Under the pieces are notes generated by a model that saw only the letters and a program-made list of their open reading frames with translations, was not told where the DNA came from and ran no database searches. Position numbers and translations under genes: made by a program. A stretch of DNA of 64,000 nucleotides from Streptomyces flavidovirens DSM 40150 (GTDB lineage: Bacteria; Actinomycetota; Actinomycetes; Streptomycetales; Streptomycetaceae): assembly GCF_000429085.1 (NCBI RefSeq), contig NZ_KE386846.1:1-64000 (forward strand). Direction: 5' to 3'. Shown piece after piece: positions 1 through 7,512 of this stretch; the stretch's first letter is position 1, and each line of letters opens with the position of its first letter.

Positions 1-27
1 GGATCCCCGGAAACGGGTGTCCGTCCC

Positions 28-99
28 GCGCGATTAGCTCAGCGGGAGAGCGCTTCCCTGACACGGAAGAGGTCACTGGTTCAATCCCAGTATCGCGCA
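28..99 (+). tRNA. tRNA-Val (GAC)
   Basis: A complete 72-nt cloverleaf. The acceptor GCGCGAT (28-34) pairs with ATCGCGC (92-98) and the discriminator base is A99. The anticodon arm CTTCC/GGAAG encloses loop CTGACAC, with anticodon GAC at 60-62, which reads valine GUC/GUU codons. The T-arm GGTTCAATCC is standard. CCA is not encoded. The sequence is identical to the copy at 181-252. Confidence 0.96.
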
Positions 100-108
100 C
101 GCAGTTCG

Positions 109-151
109 CAGGATGCAGGATGCAGTTCCCAGGATGCGGGACGCAGGATGC
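109..151. repeat. CAGGATGC short repeats between the two tRNA-Val genes
   Basis: Four copies of CAGGATGC lie at 109, 116, 130 and 144, the first two in tandem. They fill most of the spacer between the duplicated tRNA genes. I see no gene in the spacer. The repeats may be remnants of slippage or of the event that duplicated the tRNA. Confidence 0.6.
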
Positions 152-180
152 ACGACCGCAAGATCAACTGAATGACCCTC

Positions 181-252
181 GCGCGATTAGCTCAGCGGGA
201 GAGCGCTTCCCTGACACGGAAGAGGTCACTGGTTCAATCCCAGTATCGCGCA
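181..252 (+). tRNA. tRNA-Val (GAC), second copy
   Basis: Identical in sequence to the tRNA at 28-99: acceptor 181-187 with 245-251, anticodon GAC at 213-215, discriminator A252. The two genes are in tandem with an 81-bp spacer and are probably co-transcribed. A strong hairpin at 261-298 follows. Confidence 0.96.
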
Positions 253-260
253 CCACCAGT

Positions 261-298
261 AAGCAGCCCCCGACCGTGACCACGGCCGGGGGCTGCTT
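261..298. terminator. Bidirectional hairpin terminator
   Basis: AAGCAGCCCCCG at 261-272 pairs with CGGGGGCTGCTT at 287-298. The whole stem is about 18 bp with one mismatch and a 2-nt loop. It lies between the tRNA-Val pair (plus strand) and the convergent zinc-ribbon gene, so it can end both transcripts. Confidence 0.85.
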
Positions 299-309
299 CG
301 TGTGCGCGG

Positions 310-609
310 TCAGGACGAGAAGAGCATCCGGCCGAAGCCCTTCTGACGGTGTCCGCCGTGGTGGCCCCCGTGGTGACCGCCGTGGTGGCCGTGCTGCGGG
401 GCGCCCCAGGCGGGTGCGGGCGCTGCGGGGTAGGCCTGGGGGGCCGGCGGCGGGGGCGGGGCCTGCTGCGTCCACTGCGACTCGAGGCGGGTCAGTGATT
501 CCAGTTCGCCGTAGTCGAGAAAAATCCCGCGGCAACCACTGCACTGCTCGATCTGGACACCGTTGCGGTTGTACGTGTGCATGGGCGCGTGGCACTTGGG
601 GCACTGCAT
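310..609 (-). CDS. TFIIB-type zinc-ribbon protein with His/Gly repeat
   Basis: A 99-residue protein. Residues 1-45 form a zf-TFIIB-type zinc ribbon with two Cys pairs, CPKCH and CSGC, spaced as expected for one structural zinc; the GIFLDYGELE segment after the second pair is typical of the family. The middle (about 48-70) is Pro/Ala-rich and disordered. Residues 73-87 are HGHHGGHHGGHHGGH, a repeat that could bind metal. The ATG at 609 is chosen because GAGGAG lies 11 nt upstream; an ATG 33 bases further up lacks such a site. Function is unknown. The gene converges on the tRNAs and has no clear operon partner. Confidence 0.85.
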   Translation of the reverse strand: MQCPKCHAPMHTYNRNGVQIEQCSGCRGIFLDYGELESLTRLESQWTQQAPPPPPAPQAYPAAPAPAWGAPQHGHHGGHHGGHHGGHRQKGFGRMLFSS

Positions 610-677
610 GGTCGGGTCAACTCCTCGCCGTCGGTCTGGCATCGCCGGAATGCATGCCCGGCGACGGTCCGTTCACC

Positions 678-1733
678 CTACGGCGTGGCTTCGTACGCCA
701 ACTCGGGCGGCAGCGAGGCGATACGGGCGCAGGCCTCGATCATCATTTCCTCCACCTCGTCCAGCGGCCGGTTGTCGGCGGCGGACTTGGCGAGGGCGAG
801 GGCGGCGGTCTGGACGGTCAGGGCGCGGGCGGGGACGTCGAGTTGGGGCCAGGGGTCACCGTCGGGGCGTACGGCCGTACCGCCGGCGGACCGGTACGCG
901 CCGAGGAAGCGGTCCCAGACGTCGGGCGCGAGCAGGCCCGCGGCGTACCAGGCGGCGGGGCGGGCCAGGTCCCAGGCGGGGTCGCCGATGCCCATGTCGT
1001 CCACGTCGATCAGCAGCCAGCGGTCCGTGCTCGGGGCGCCGGCCGGGTGCCGGACCAGCTGGCCGAGGTGGAGGTCGCCGTGGCACAGGGCTGCGCGGCC
1101 GTGCGGCGGCGGGGCTTCGTCGCGGGCCCAGGCCGGGAGTCCGGCCCAGGCGCGGAGTACGGCTGTCGTGGCGGCGGTGGTGGTGGCCGTGGCGGTAGAG
1201 GCAGGGTGAGGGCCTGTCGCCGCCCGCATGCGCGCGATGGCGCGGGCCGCCTTCGCCGGGCCGCGCATGGGCGGCAGCGGCGCGGGGAGTTGGAGCGCGC
1301 CGGGTGCGATCGCGTGCAGCCGGGCGAGGAGGGTCGCGGCGTCCTCCCAGGGGGCGGCGTCCGGGTCCTCGGGGTCGACGGGTGTGCCGTACGGCCACAG
1401 GGTGAGGGGCCGGCCGTGCAGCACGGTGGTGAAGGCGCCCCCTCGCGCGGCGGCGGGTACGGGCAGAGGGGGCAGGAGGATGCCGGCGAGGAGTGGGTGT
1501 GCGGCGACGGCGATACGTGCGGTGAGGGCGGCGGGGTCCGTGTCGGGTGCGTGGGACTTGGCGACGACGTCGCCGTGACGTACGACCGTGCCGTCCGGCC
1601 TGTCGGCCAGGATGTCGGGGCGGGGACAGGGGCAGGCGGGGGGCGTGGTCCGGTGGCCGGGGGGCGTCTGGGCGGGCCGGGGTGCGGCGTCGTGCGCGAC
1701 CGCGGTCAGCGCTTGCGCGACGGATACGGTCAC
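678..1733 (-). CDS. Aminoglycoside phosphotransferase (APH)-family protein
   Basis: 351 residues with the APH/choline-kinase fold. The catalytic loop is CHGDLHLGQL (about residue 220), with the catalytic Asp and a Gln where many members have Asn. The metal-binding motif follows as DVDDMGIGDPAWDLA (about 240-255). The first 45 residues are Pro-rich and less conserved, so the GTG start at 1733 is uncertain. Members phosphorylate small molecules such as aminoglycosides, choline, homoserine or fructosamine; the substrate cannot be told here. No resistance gene neighbours are present, so a metabolic or housekeeping kinase is as likely as a resistance enzyme. Confidence 0.8.
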   Translation of the reverse strand: MTVSVAQALTAVAHDAAPRPAQTPPGHRTTPPACPCPRPDILADRPDGTVVRHGDVVAKSHAPDTDPAALTARIAVAAHPLLAGILLPPLPVPAAARGGAFTTVLHGRPLTLWPYGTPVDPEDPDAAPWEDAATLLARLHAIAPGALQLPAPLPPMRGPAKAARAIARMRAATGPHPASTATATTTAATTAVLRAWAGLPAWARDEAPPPHGRAALCHGDLHLGQLVRHPAGAPSTDRWLLIDVDDMGIGDPAWDLARPAAWYAAGLLAPDVWDRFLGAYRSAGGTAVRPDGDPWPQLDVPARALTVQTAALALAKSAADNRPLDEVEEMMIEACARIASLPPELAYEATP

Positions 1734-1837
1734 GGTCCCGGTCCCCCCAGGGGTGTGCGGTTCGGTGCGGTTAGGTGCGGTGTGGTGCGGTGCGGCGGCT
1801 GCGGTGCGGTGCCGCCCGGGAGCCTAGGCGCTGCGCT

Positions 1838-2146
1838 GGGCTTTTCCCCACCCCGCCCCTTCCCGGCTGTGACATGTGCGGCTCCGCCGCGGGGGGGCAA
1901 GCCCCCAGACCCCCGGACGCCCTGCGGGCATGTCCTCAAACGCCGGACGGGCTGGATTTGCCGCACAGCGGCAACTCTCAGCCCCTCCGGCGTTTGAGGA
2001 GCGGGGCCTCGGGCGGAGCCCAGCAACCCCCGGCCCACTCCAGCCCGTCCGGCGCTTGAGGACCGGGGTCTGGGGCGGAGCCCCTCACGCGGCGGAGCCG
2101 TGAAGTGTCACAGCGGGAAGGGGCGGGGTGGGGTGGGGAAAAGCCC
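1838..2146. repeat. Composite Streptomyces palindromic repeat block
   Basis: Nested inverted repeats. The outer arms are GGGCTTTTCCCCACCCCGCC from 1838 and its complement ending near 2146, and both continue through CACAGC/GCTGTG segments. Inside are three copies of the TCCGGCGTTTGAGGA family (1932-1956 inverted, 1984-2000, 2041-2065). A second block of the same family is at 18291-18515. This element is scattered between genes in many Streptomyces chromosomes. Here it lies downstream of the small membrane gene and upstream of the APH-like gene, so it may act as a terminator. The stretch from 1734 to 2325 holds no gene that I can support; 1755-1810 is a low-complexity GGTGCGGT run. Confidence 0.75.
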
Positions 2147-2325
2147 GCTGCAGGGAGCCCCGGCGTTAAATCGCGCGCTGCCACCCGGTAGGGAAAAAGG
2201 CGTTGCCCGGACAGCTCCCCAGCTGTCCGGGCAAACGCAGTCGTCCGCCGCACCCCCGTCCCCACGGGGTTTTGAAATGGCCGGATGTCCTGGCCCGGTC
2301 CGCTCTACCGGGCCGTGGGCGCCGC

Positions 2326-2532
2326 TCAGCGCCCGAGCATCACGCCCACGGACGACGCCTGTGTGACCACTGCTTCCCAGCCTCCGAAGAGGACGACGAG
2401 CAGCGCCGCGAAGGGAAGGACCATGGCCGTCGCCACCAGGGGGTGGCGCGTGCCGGACGGGCGGCCGCCGAACGAGGCGAATGCCCTGCGTCCCTGCGTA
2501 CGGATCATCGTCCGCGGCGCCGTGTCCGCCAT
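2326..2532 (-). CDS. Small single-span membrane protein
   Basis: 68 residues. A basic, polar N-terminus is followed by one hydrophobic helix (about residues 32-51, LVATAMVLPFAALLVVLFGG) and a short tail. The ATG at 2532 has GGAGAGG 5-6 nt upstream; an upstream in-frame start at 2595 has no comparable site. I do not recognise the family. The coding bias and ribosome-binding site support a real gene. Confidence 0.65.
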   Translation of the reverse strand: MADTAPRTMIRTQGRRAFASFGGRPSGTRHPLVATAMVLPFAALLVVLFGGWEAVVTQASSVGVMLGR

Positions 2533-2721
2533 GGTCCCTCTCCTGTCGTGAGTTGGCAGCGGCGGGTGTCTGACCTCGGGGGACGAGTGCTCCACCCGCC
2601 GCTTGACCTCAACATTAGGCGCGCGTCACGACCGGGGCGTCATGCCCGCGTACTGATTGCCGGGCCTCCCGGAGGATGAGCCACCACCCGGCGGCGTACT
2701 CCCCAGGGTGGAGAGGCCGCC

Positions 2722-2994
2722 CTACGTCTTGGGGTCTTCCCGGAGGGGGCGGGGGCCCTCCTGGTGTTCGGAGGCGTCCTCCCTCGGGACCGGCTGTTCG
2801 ACCAGGGCGAGCACCCTGGTCGCCATGAAGCGCGCGGTGCGTACCACGGAGCCGCTTCGGGTGACTTCGCTCACTTCGACCACTCCCCTACGGACCGCGG
2901 TTTCCACCCGCCGGCCTGCCCGCGAGGCCACCACCTCGTACGTACGCGTCGTGTCTCCCGCGTCGACCACTATCTCCACGCGATCGCCCTTCAT
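2722..2994 (-). CDS. Small conserved-type hypothetical protein
   Basis: 90 residues, mixed beta-like pattern (RVEIVVDAGDTTRTYEVVAS at residues 4-23) followed by an Arg-rich middle and a charged C-terminal tail. The ATG at 2994 is chosen for the AAGGGGGA site 8 nt upstream. I do not recognise a domain. It is divergent from the kinase gene at 3226, so the two may share the intervening 230 bp as promoter region. Confidence 0.6.
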   Translation of the reverse strand: MKGDRVEIVVDAGDTTRTYEVVASRAGRRVETAVRRGVVEVSEVTRSGSVVRTARFMATRVLALVEQPVPREDASEHQEGPRPLREDPKT

Positions 2995-3225
2995 TGATCC
3001 AATCCCCCTTCTGCGACGGATCTTTGAGATCTCGCACGGGCCGGGGACGGCGGATCGGCCGCCCCCTGACCACTCTTCAAGTTTCCCACCCGGCACTGAC
3101 AATCGATCGATTCGAGAGGGCGCGGCCTATGAGCACACCGGGCCGCAGGTACGTAAGCTGTGCGACGTCGGACGGACCGGTCAGCAGCGGCGTGGGGGAG
3201 GCCCCACCAGAGGTAGGGGACGGAC

Positions 3226-4482
3226 ATGGCGATGATGCGGCTCCGGCGCGAGGACCCGCGTGTCGTCGGCTCGTTCAGGCTTCACCGGCGGCTGGGGGCG
3301 GGCGGCATGGGCGTCGTCTACCTGGGCTCGGACCGGCGCGGCCAGCGCGTCGCTCTGAAGGTGATCCGGCCGGACCTGGCGGAGGACCAGGAATTCAGGT
3401 CGCGCTTCGCGCGCGAGGTGTCCGCCGCGCGGCGGATCCGGGGCGGCTGTACGGCGCGGCTGGTGGCGGCCGACCTGGAGGCGGACCGGCCGTGGTTCGC
3501 AACCCAGTACGTACCGGGGCCCTCACTGCACGACAAGGTGGCCGAAGAGGGTCCGCTGACGGCCTGCGACGTGGCCGCCATCGGTGCGGCGCTGTCGGAG
3601 GGGCTGGTGGCCGTGCACGAGGCCGGTGTTGTCCACCGCGACCTGAAGCCGTCGAACATCCTGCTGTCGCCCAAGGGCCCGCGCATCATCGACTTCGGCA
3701 TCGCCTGGGCGACCGGGGCCAGCACCCTCACGCATGTGGGAACGGCGGTGGGCTCCCCCGGCTTCCTGGCCCCCGAGCAGGTGCGCGGCGCGGCGGTCAC
3801 ACCGGCCACGGACGTGTTCGCCCTCGGGGCCACGCTGGCGTACGCCGCCACGGCCGACTCCCCTTTCGGGCAGGGCAGTTCGGAGGTGATGCTGTACCGC
3901 GTGGTGCACGAGGAGCCGCAGCTGTACGGAGTGCCCGACGCCCTCGCGCCGCTGGTGCGGGCCTGTCTCGCCAAGGATCCGGAGGAACGGCCCAGCACGC
4001 TGCAGCTCTCGATGCGGCTCAAGGAGATCGCGGCTCGGGAGGCCCAGGGTGTCGGTGAGGCGCGGCCGCACACGTCGCGCGCCGATCACGACCGGCCCAC
4101 CGGGCGGCTCACCGAGCGGTACGTCGAGCAGGACACCGAACGGGGGCGCCCGGCGGGTACGCCCGCGCCGCGCGCGCAGGCTCCGCGCGCCTCGACGCCG
4201 CGGTCGGGTTCACGGCCGTCGGCCGGGCGCAGTACCACGCGTTCAGGCGGTCGTACGAACGGGCGGCCAGGCACCAGGACGGGGGCCAGAACGACATTCG
4301 CCGGGCGGCGTCCGGCGAACCCGAAGCTGCTGCGGCAGCGCCTCGTCGTCTTCGTCGTGGTGACGCTGCTGGTGGCGCTGGGGATCACGGCGGCGCAGGG
4401 GTGTCAGGGCCCGGACAGGAGTCTCGGCGTAACACATGAGGTGGAGCGGCAGCCGGCCCAGGAGGGGCCGCGGGTCCTCTGA
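3226..4482 (+). CDS. Membrane-anchored Ser/Thr protein kinase (PknB type)
   Basis: 418 residues. The Hanks-type kinase domain spans about 15-272: Gly-loop GAGGMGVVY, VALK lysine, HRDLKPSN catalytic loop, DFG metal site and an APEQ activation-segment end. Residues 275-370 are a Pro/Arg/Gly-rich linker, and a single membrane helix (about 376-396, LVVFVVVTLLVALGITAAQG) is followed by a 20-residue tail. The catalytic domain is therefore cytoplasmic and, unlike PknB, there is no PASTA or other sensor domain outside. The ATG at 3226 follows AGGTAGGGG. All catalytic residues are present. The substrate is unknown. Confidence 0.9.
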   Translation: MAMMRLRREDPRVVGSFRLHRRLGAGGMGVVYLGSDRRGQRVALKVIRPDLAEDQEFRSRFAREVSAARRIRGGCTARLVAADLEADRPWFATQYVPGPSLHDKVAEEGPLTACDVAAIGAALSEGLVAVHEAGVVHRDLKPSNILLSPKGPRIIDFGIAWATGASTLTHVGTAVGSPGFLAPEQVRGAAVTPATDVFALGATLAYAATADSPFGQGSSEVMLYRVVHEEPQLYGVPDALAPLVRACLAKDPEERPSTLQLSMRLKEIAAREAQGVGEARPHTSRADHDRPTGRLTERYVEQDTERGRPAGTPAPRAQAPRASTPRSGSRPSAGRSTTRSGGRTNGRPGTRTGARTTFAGRRPANPKLLRQRLVVFVVVTLLVALGITAAQGCQGPDRSLGVTHEVERQPAQEGPRVL

Positions 4483-4559
4483 GCCCCGGCGGCTCGCCAC
4501 CGGACGGCCACGATTACTGAGCAAGCCGGCCGCGATCAAAGAGCTGACCGGTCTCATGG

Positions 4560-4650
4560 GGGCGGGCGGCCTCACGGGGCGGCCGGTCTCTCGGGGGCGG
4601 CTGGTCTCACGGCGGCTGGTCTCACCGGGGCGACCCGGTCTGAAGGGCGC
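4560..4650. repeat. Imperfect tandem repeats in a convergent gap
   Basis: Degenerate repeats of GGGCGGCTGGTCTCAC type (three or four copies) lie between the kinase gene and the convergent RNA methyltransferase gene. There is no perfect hairpin, and I see no gene in 4483-4661. Confidence 0.5.
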
Positions 4651-4661
4651 CCGGTCTCCGG

Positions 4662-5480
4662 TCAGGACTGCGGGCGGCCTGTCGCCACCGCGTAGAACGC
4701 GACCGCGGCTGCCGCCCCGACGTTCAGCGAATCGACGCCGTGTGCCATCGGGATACGGACCCACTCGTCGGCGGCGACGAGCGCCTGCCTGGACAGGCCG
4801 TCGCCCTCCGCGCCGAGCATCAGGGCGACCCGGTCGAGGCGGTGCGGGGCCGCGTCGTCGATCGCCGATGCCTTCTCGTCGGGGGTGAGGGCGAGGAGCT
4901 TGAAGCCGGCCTCCCGTACCTTCTCCAGGTCCTTGGGCCAGGACTCCAGCCGGGCGTACGGCACCGAGAAGACCGCGCCCATGGAGACCTTGACCGACCT
5001 GCGGTAGAGCGGGTCGGCGCTGTCCGGGGAGAGCAGCACGGCGTCCATGCCGAGGGCGGCGGCGCTGCGGAAGATCGCGCCGATGTTGGTGTGGTCGTTG
5101 ACCGCCTCCATGACGACGACCCGGCGTGCCGTCGCGAGCAGGTCCTCGGCGGTCGGGAGGGGCCTGCGCTGCATCGAGGCGAGGGCGCCGCGGTGCACGT
5201 GGTACCCGGTGACGCGTTCGGCGAGGTCCGGGCTCACGGCGTACACCGGGGCCGGGACCTCGTCGATGACGTCGCGCATGACGTCGACCCACTTGGCGGA
5301 GAGCAGCATCGACCGCATCTCGTAACCGGCGTGCCTGGCACGCCTGATGACCTTCTCGCCCTCGGCGATGAAGAGCCCCTCGACGGGCTCGCGCCTGCGC
5401 CGGAGCTCGACGTCGGTCAGGCCCGTGTAGTCGCGCAGGCGCGGGTCGTCGGGATCGTCGATGGTGATGAGATCGGCCAC
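4662..5480 (-). CDS. SpoU/TrmH-family RNA methyltransferase
   Basis: 272 residues. It has an N-terminal substrate-binding domain (about 1-105) and a C-terminal SPOUT domain with the three family motifs: NDHTNIGAIFRSAAALGMD (motif 1, about 130), LMLGAEGDGLS (motif 2, about 220) and IPMAHGVDSLNVGAAAAVAFY (motif 3, about 240). Such enzymes 2'-O-methylate ribose in tRNA or rRNA using S-adenosylmethionine. The exact target nucleotide cannot be predicted. The start is GTG at 5480. It lies upstream of, and converges with, no methylation partner; the next minus-strand gene upstream is cysG. Confidence 0.9.
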   Translation of the reverse strand: MADLITIDDPDDPRLRDYTGLTDVELRRRREPVEGLFIAEGEKVIRRARHAGYEMRSMLLSAKWVDVMRDVIDEVPAPVYAVSPDLAERVTGYHVHRGALASMQRRPLPTAEDLLATARRVVVMEAVNDHTNIGAIFRSAAALGMDAVLLSPDSADPLYRRSVKVSMGAVFSVPYARLESWPKDLEKVREAGFKLLALTPDEKASAIDDAAPHRLDRVALMLGAEGDGLSRQALVAADEWVRIPMAHGVDSLNVGAAAAVAFYAVATGRPQS

Positions 5481-5574
5481 AGGGTGATACTGCCTTGTCG
5501 TGGATGCGGTGCCAACGGGTGGGGCGGGGGGATGATTACCGGAGGTTACGAGCTCCGGTAATGGGGACCGTGCG

Positions 5575-6846
5575 TCATATGCGCCTTGGTCGGCCTTGGT
5601 TTGCTTGCTTCGGTCCTACGTTGACCACGTCGCCGATGACGATGACGGTCGGCGGGCGTACGTCCTCCGACCTGGCCTTCTCCGCGACCGTCGCGAGCGT
5701 CGCGTCCACGCGGCGCTGGGCGGCCATCGTGCCTTCCTGGATGATCGCCACGGGCGTCTCGGGTGAGCGGCCGTACGCCGTCAGGGCCGCGGCGATCGCG
5801 CCGATCCGCTCCACGGCCATGAGGAGCACGAGCGTGCCGCGCAGGCCCGCGACCGCCTTCCAGTCGACGAGGGAACGCGGGTCCTCGGGGGCGACGTGGC
5901 CGCTGATCACCGTGAACTCGTGCGCGACGCCGCGGTGGGTCACGGGGATCCCGGCCGCGCCGGGGACGCTGATGGAGCTGGAGATGCCGGGGACCACGGT
6001 GCACGGGATGCCGGCCTCGGCGAGCGCCTGGGCCTCCTCCATGCCGCGGCCGAAGACGAAGGGGTCGCCGCCCTTGAGGCGTACGACCGCCTTGCCCGCC
6101 TTCGCGTGCTCGATGAGCGCGTTGTTGATGGCCTCCTGCGCCATGAAGCGGCCGTACGGGATCTTCGCGGCGTCGATCACTTCGACGTGCGGCGGGAGTT
6201 CGTCGAGGAGGTCGCGCGGGCCGAGGCGGTCGGCGATGACGACGTCGGCCTCGGCGAGGAGGCGGCGGCCGCGGACCGTGATCAGGTCCGGGTCGCCGGG
6301 GCCGCCGCCGACGAGGGCGACGCCGGCGGTACGGGTGCGGTGCTGGGGGGCGACCAGGGTGCCGTCGCGCAGGCCCTCGACGATGGCGTCGCGTACGGCG
6401 GCCGTGCGGCGGGGGTCGGGGCCGCCGCTGGTGAGGACGGCCACGGTCACGCCCTCGGAGCGGCCGGTGGCGGGGGTCCAGGCGGTGGCGGCTTCGGCGT
6501 CGTCGGAGCGGACGCACCACGTGCGGGTACGTTCGGCTTCGGCGGAGGCGGCGGCGTTGGCGGCGGTGTCGGTGGACGCGATCAGGGCGTACCAGGCGTC
6601 GGCCAGGTCCCCTTCGGCGTACGGCCGCCGCTCCCAGCGGATCTCACCGGCTTCTGCCATCGCCTCGACGGAGGGGGTGGCGGACGGCGATACGAGGACG
6701 ATGTCGGCGCCGGTCGCGATGAGCGCCGGGAGTCGTCGCTGGGCGACCTGACCGCCGCCGATGACGACGACGCGCCGGCCGGCGAGGCGGAGTCCGACGG
6801 GGTAGGCGGGGTATGGGTCGCCTGCGGCGGCGTGCGGCGCGGTCAT
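5575..6846 (-). CDS. cysG: Siroheme synthase: fused precorrin-2 dehydrogenase and uroporphyrinogen-III C-methyltransferase
   Basis: 423 residues in two parts. Residues 1-160 resemble the NAD-dependent precorrin-2 dehydrogenase/ferrochelatase, with Rossmann motif VVVIGGGQVAQRR. Residues about 172-410 are a CobA-type SUMT that adds two methyls to uroporphyrinogen III: VALVGGGPGDPDLIT, VRLKGGDPFVFGRG and VVPGISS motifs are all present. The product, precorrin-2 or siroheme, feeds sulfite/nitrite reductases and cobalamin, which fits the neighbouring bluB-cobT and cobL. The ATG at 6846 has GAGGAG 9 nt upstream. The gene is separated from bluB-cobT by 666 bp carrying an unusual tandem repeat. Confidence 0.93.
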   Translation of the reverse strand: MTAPHAAAGDPYPAYPVGLRLAGRRVVVIGGGQVAQRRLPALIATGADIVLVSPSATPSVEAMAEAGEIRWERRPYAEGDLADAWYALIASTDTAANAAASAEAERTRTWCVRSDDAEAATAWTPATGRSEGVTVAVLTSGGPDPRRTAAVRDAIVEGLRDGTLVAPQHRTRTAGVALVGGGPGDPDLITVRGRRLLAEADVVIADRLGPRDLLDELPPHVEVIDAAKIPYGRFMAQEAINNALIEHAKAGKAVVRLKGGDPFVFGRGMEEAQALAEAGIPCTVVPGISSSISVPGAAGIPVTHRGVAHEFTVISGHVAPEDPRSLVDWKAVAGLRGTLVLLMAVERIGAIAAALTAYGRSPETPVAIIQEGTMAAQRRVDATLATVAEKARSEDVRPPTVIVIGDVVNVGPKQANQGRPRRI

Positions 6847-7092
6847 GGCGTGCGGCTCCTCGGGGCGGGGAGGTGGGTGCGGCTTGCGGCTTCGCCACTC
6901 TGTGGCTTGGGTGCCTTGGCTGGGGCCTTGTGCCGCTGCGACGGTGAAGCGGCTGGTGGGGCGGGGTTCGGTGCCCCCGCGAATACCTTACGGGCCGGGG
7001 GCGGCGGGGTCACCGGGGGCGGGGGCGGGGGCGGGGGCGGCGGCCGTGGAGTGGGGGCCTTTGGCCGGGGCCGCGTCGCGGGGGCGTCGGGG

Positions 7093-7257
7093 CGGGGCCG
7101 CGTCGGGGCGTCTCCTCGGGTGCCGAACGTTCGGGTACCGCTGCGTACATGCGGACTCGTTGCGTTCGACACCCTGCGGGGAGCACCCCGACACGTCCCC
7201 TCCCGCACCTCGGGCAGGCATCCGGGGGCGCTACGGGCCCACTCGGGACCCGTGTCC
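7093..7257. repeat. 165-bp tandem repeat, copy A
   Basis: About 98% identical to 7280-7443, with three substitutions and one indel and a 187-bp period. On the minus strand it contains a 12-bp palindrome CCGAACGTTCGG, the segment GAGTCCGCATGTACGCAGCG followed by GTA, and GAGGAGACGCC near its 3' end. These resemble parts of the cobalamin riboswitch core, but the canonical GGTG and P1/P2 complementarity were not found. Confidence 0.85.
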
Positions 7258-7279
7258 GGCAACGGCCAGGTCGCGGGGA

Positions 7280-7443
7280 CGGGGCCGCCTCGGGGCGTCT
7301 CCTCGGGTGCCGAACGTTCCGGTACCGCTGCGTACATGCGGACTCGTTGCGTTCGACACCCTGCGGGGAGCACCCCGACACGTCCCCTCCGCACCTCGGG
7401 CAGGCATCCGGGGGCGCTGCGGGCCCACTCGGGACCCGTGTCC
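7280..7443. repeat. 165-bp tandem repeat, copy B
   Basis: Second copy of the unit at 7093-7257, nearer to bluB-cobT. The palindrome in copy A is interrupted here by one substitution (GAACGTTCCGG). The two copies are head to tail and close enough in sequence to be recent, or to be held alike by recombination or selection. Confidence 0.85.
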
Positions 7444-7460
7444 CGCACACGGCCAGAAGG

Positions 7461-7495
7461 GCCGTGCCCCCGCGCATGAGCGCGGCGGGCACGGC
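7461..7495 (-). terminator. Hairpin terminator downstream of bluB-cobT
   Basis: GCCGTGCCC (7461-7469) pairs with GGGCACGGC (7487-7495); an inner CGCGC/GCGCG stem closes on loop ATGA. It begins 18 bp after the bluB-cobT stop codon. Confidence 0.8.
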
Positions 7496-7512
7496 CTGCA
7501 GTTGCGTGCGGG

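Larger units (their letters stand above)
6847..7512 (-). other. Long non-coding leader region of cysG
   Basis: 666 bp between bluB-cobT and cysG, both on the minus strand. It holds, in transcription order, a hairpin terminator (7461-7495), two copies of a 165-bp repeat, and a very G-rich low-complexity stretch (6985-7100 on the plus strand). Open frames cross it, but they consist of the repeat and poly-Pro tracts and lack ribosome-binding sites, so I call no gene. Its length and position suggest a regulatory leader for cysG. Confidence 0.55.

Noticed and set aside
120..1997. A 625-codon plus-strand open frame
   Set aside because: It crosses the second tRNA, the zinc-ribbon gene and the APH-like gene on the other strand; its composition is typical of an antisense shadow at high G+C, and it has no domain.
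6843..7448. Minus-strand 201-codon frame upstream of cysG
   Set aside because: It is made of the tandem repeat plus a poly-Pro tract, overlaps the cysG start and has no ribosome-binding site.
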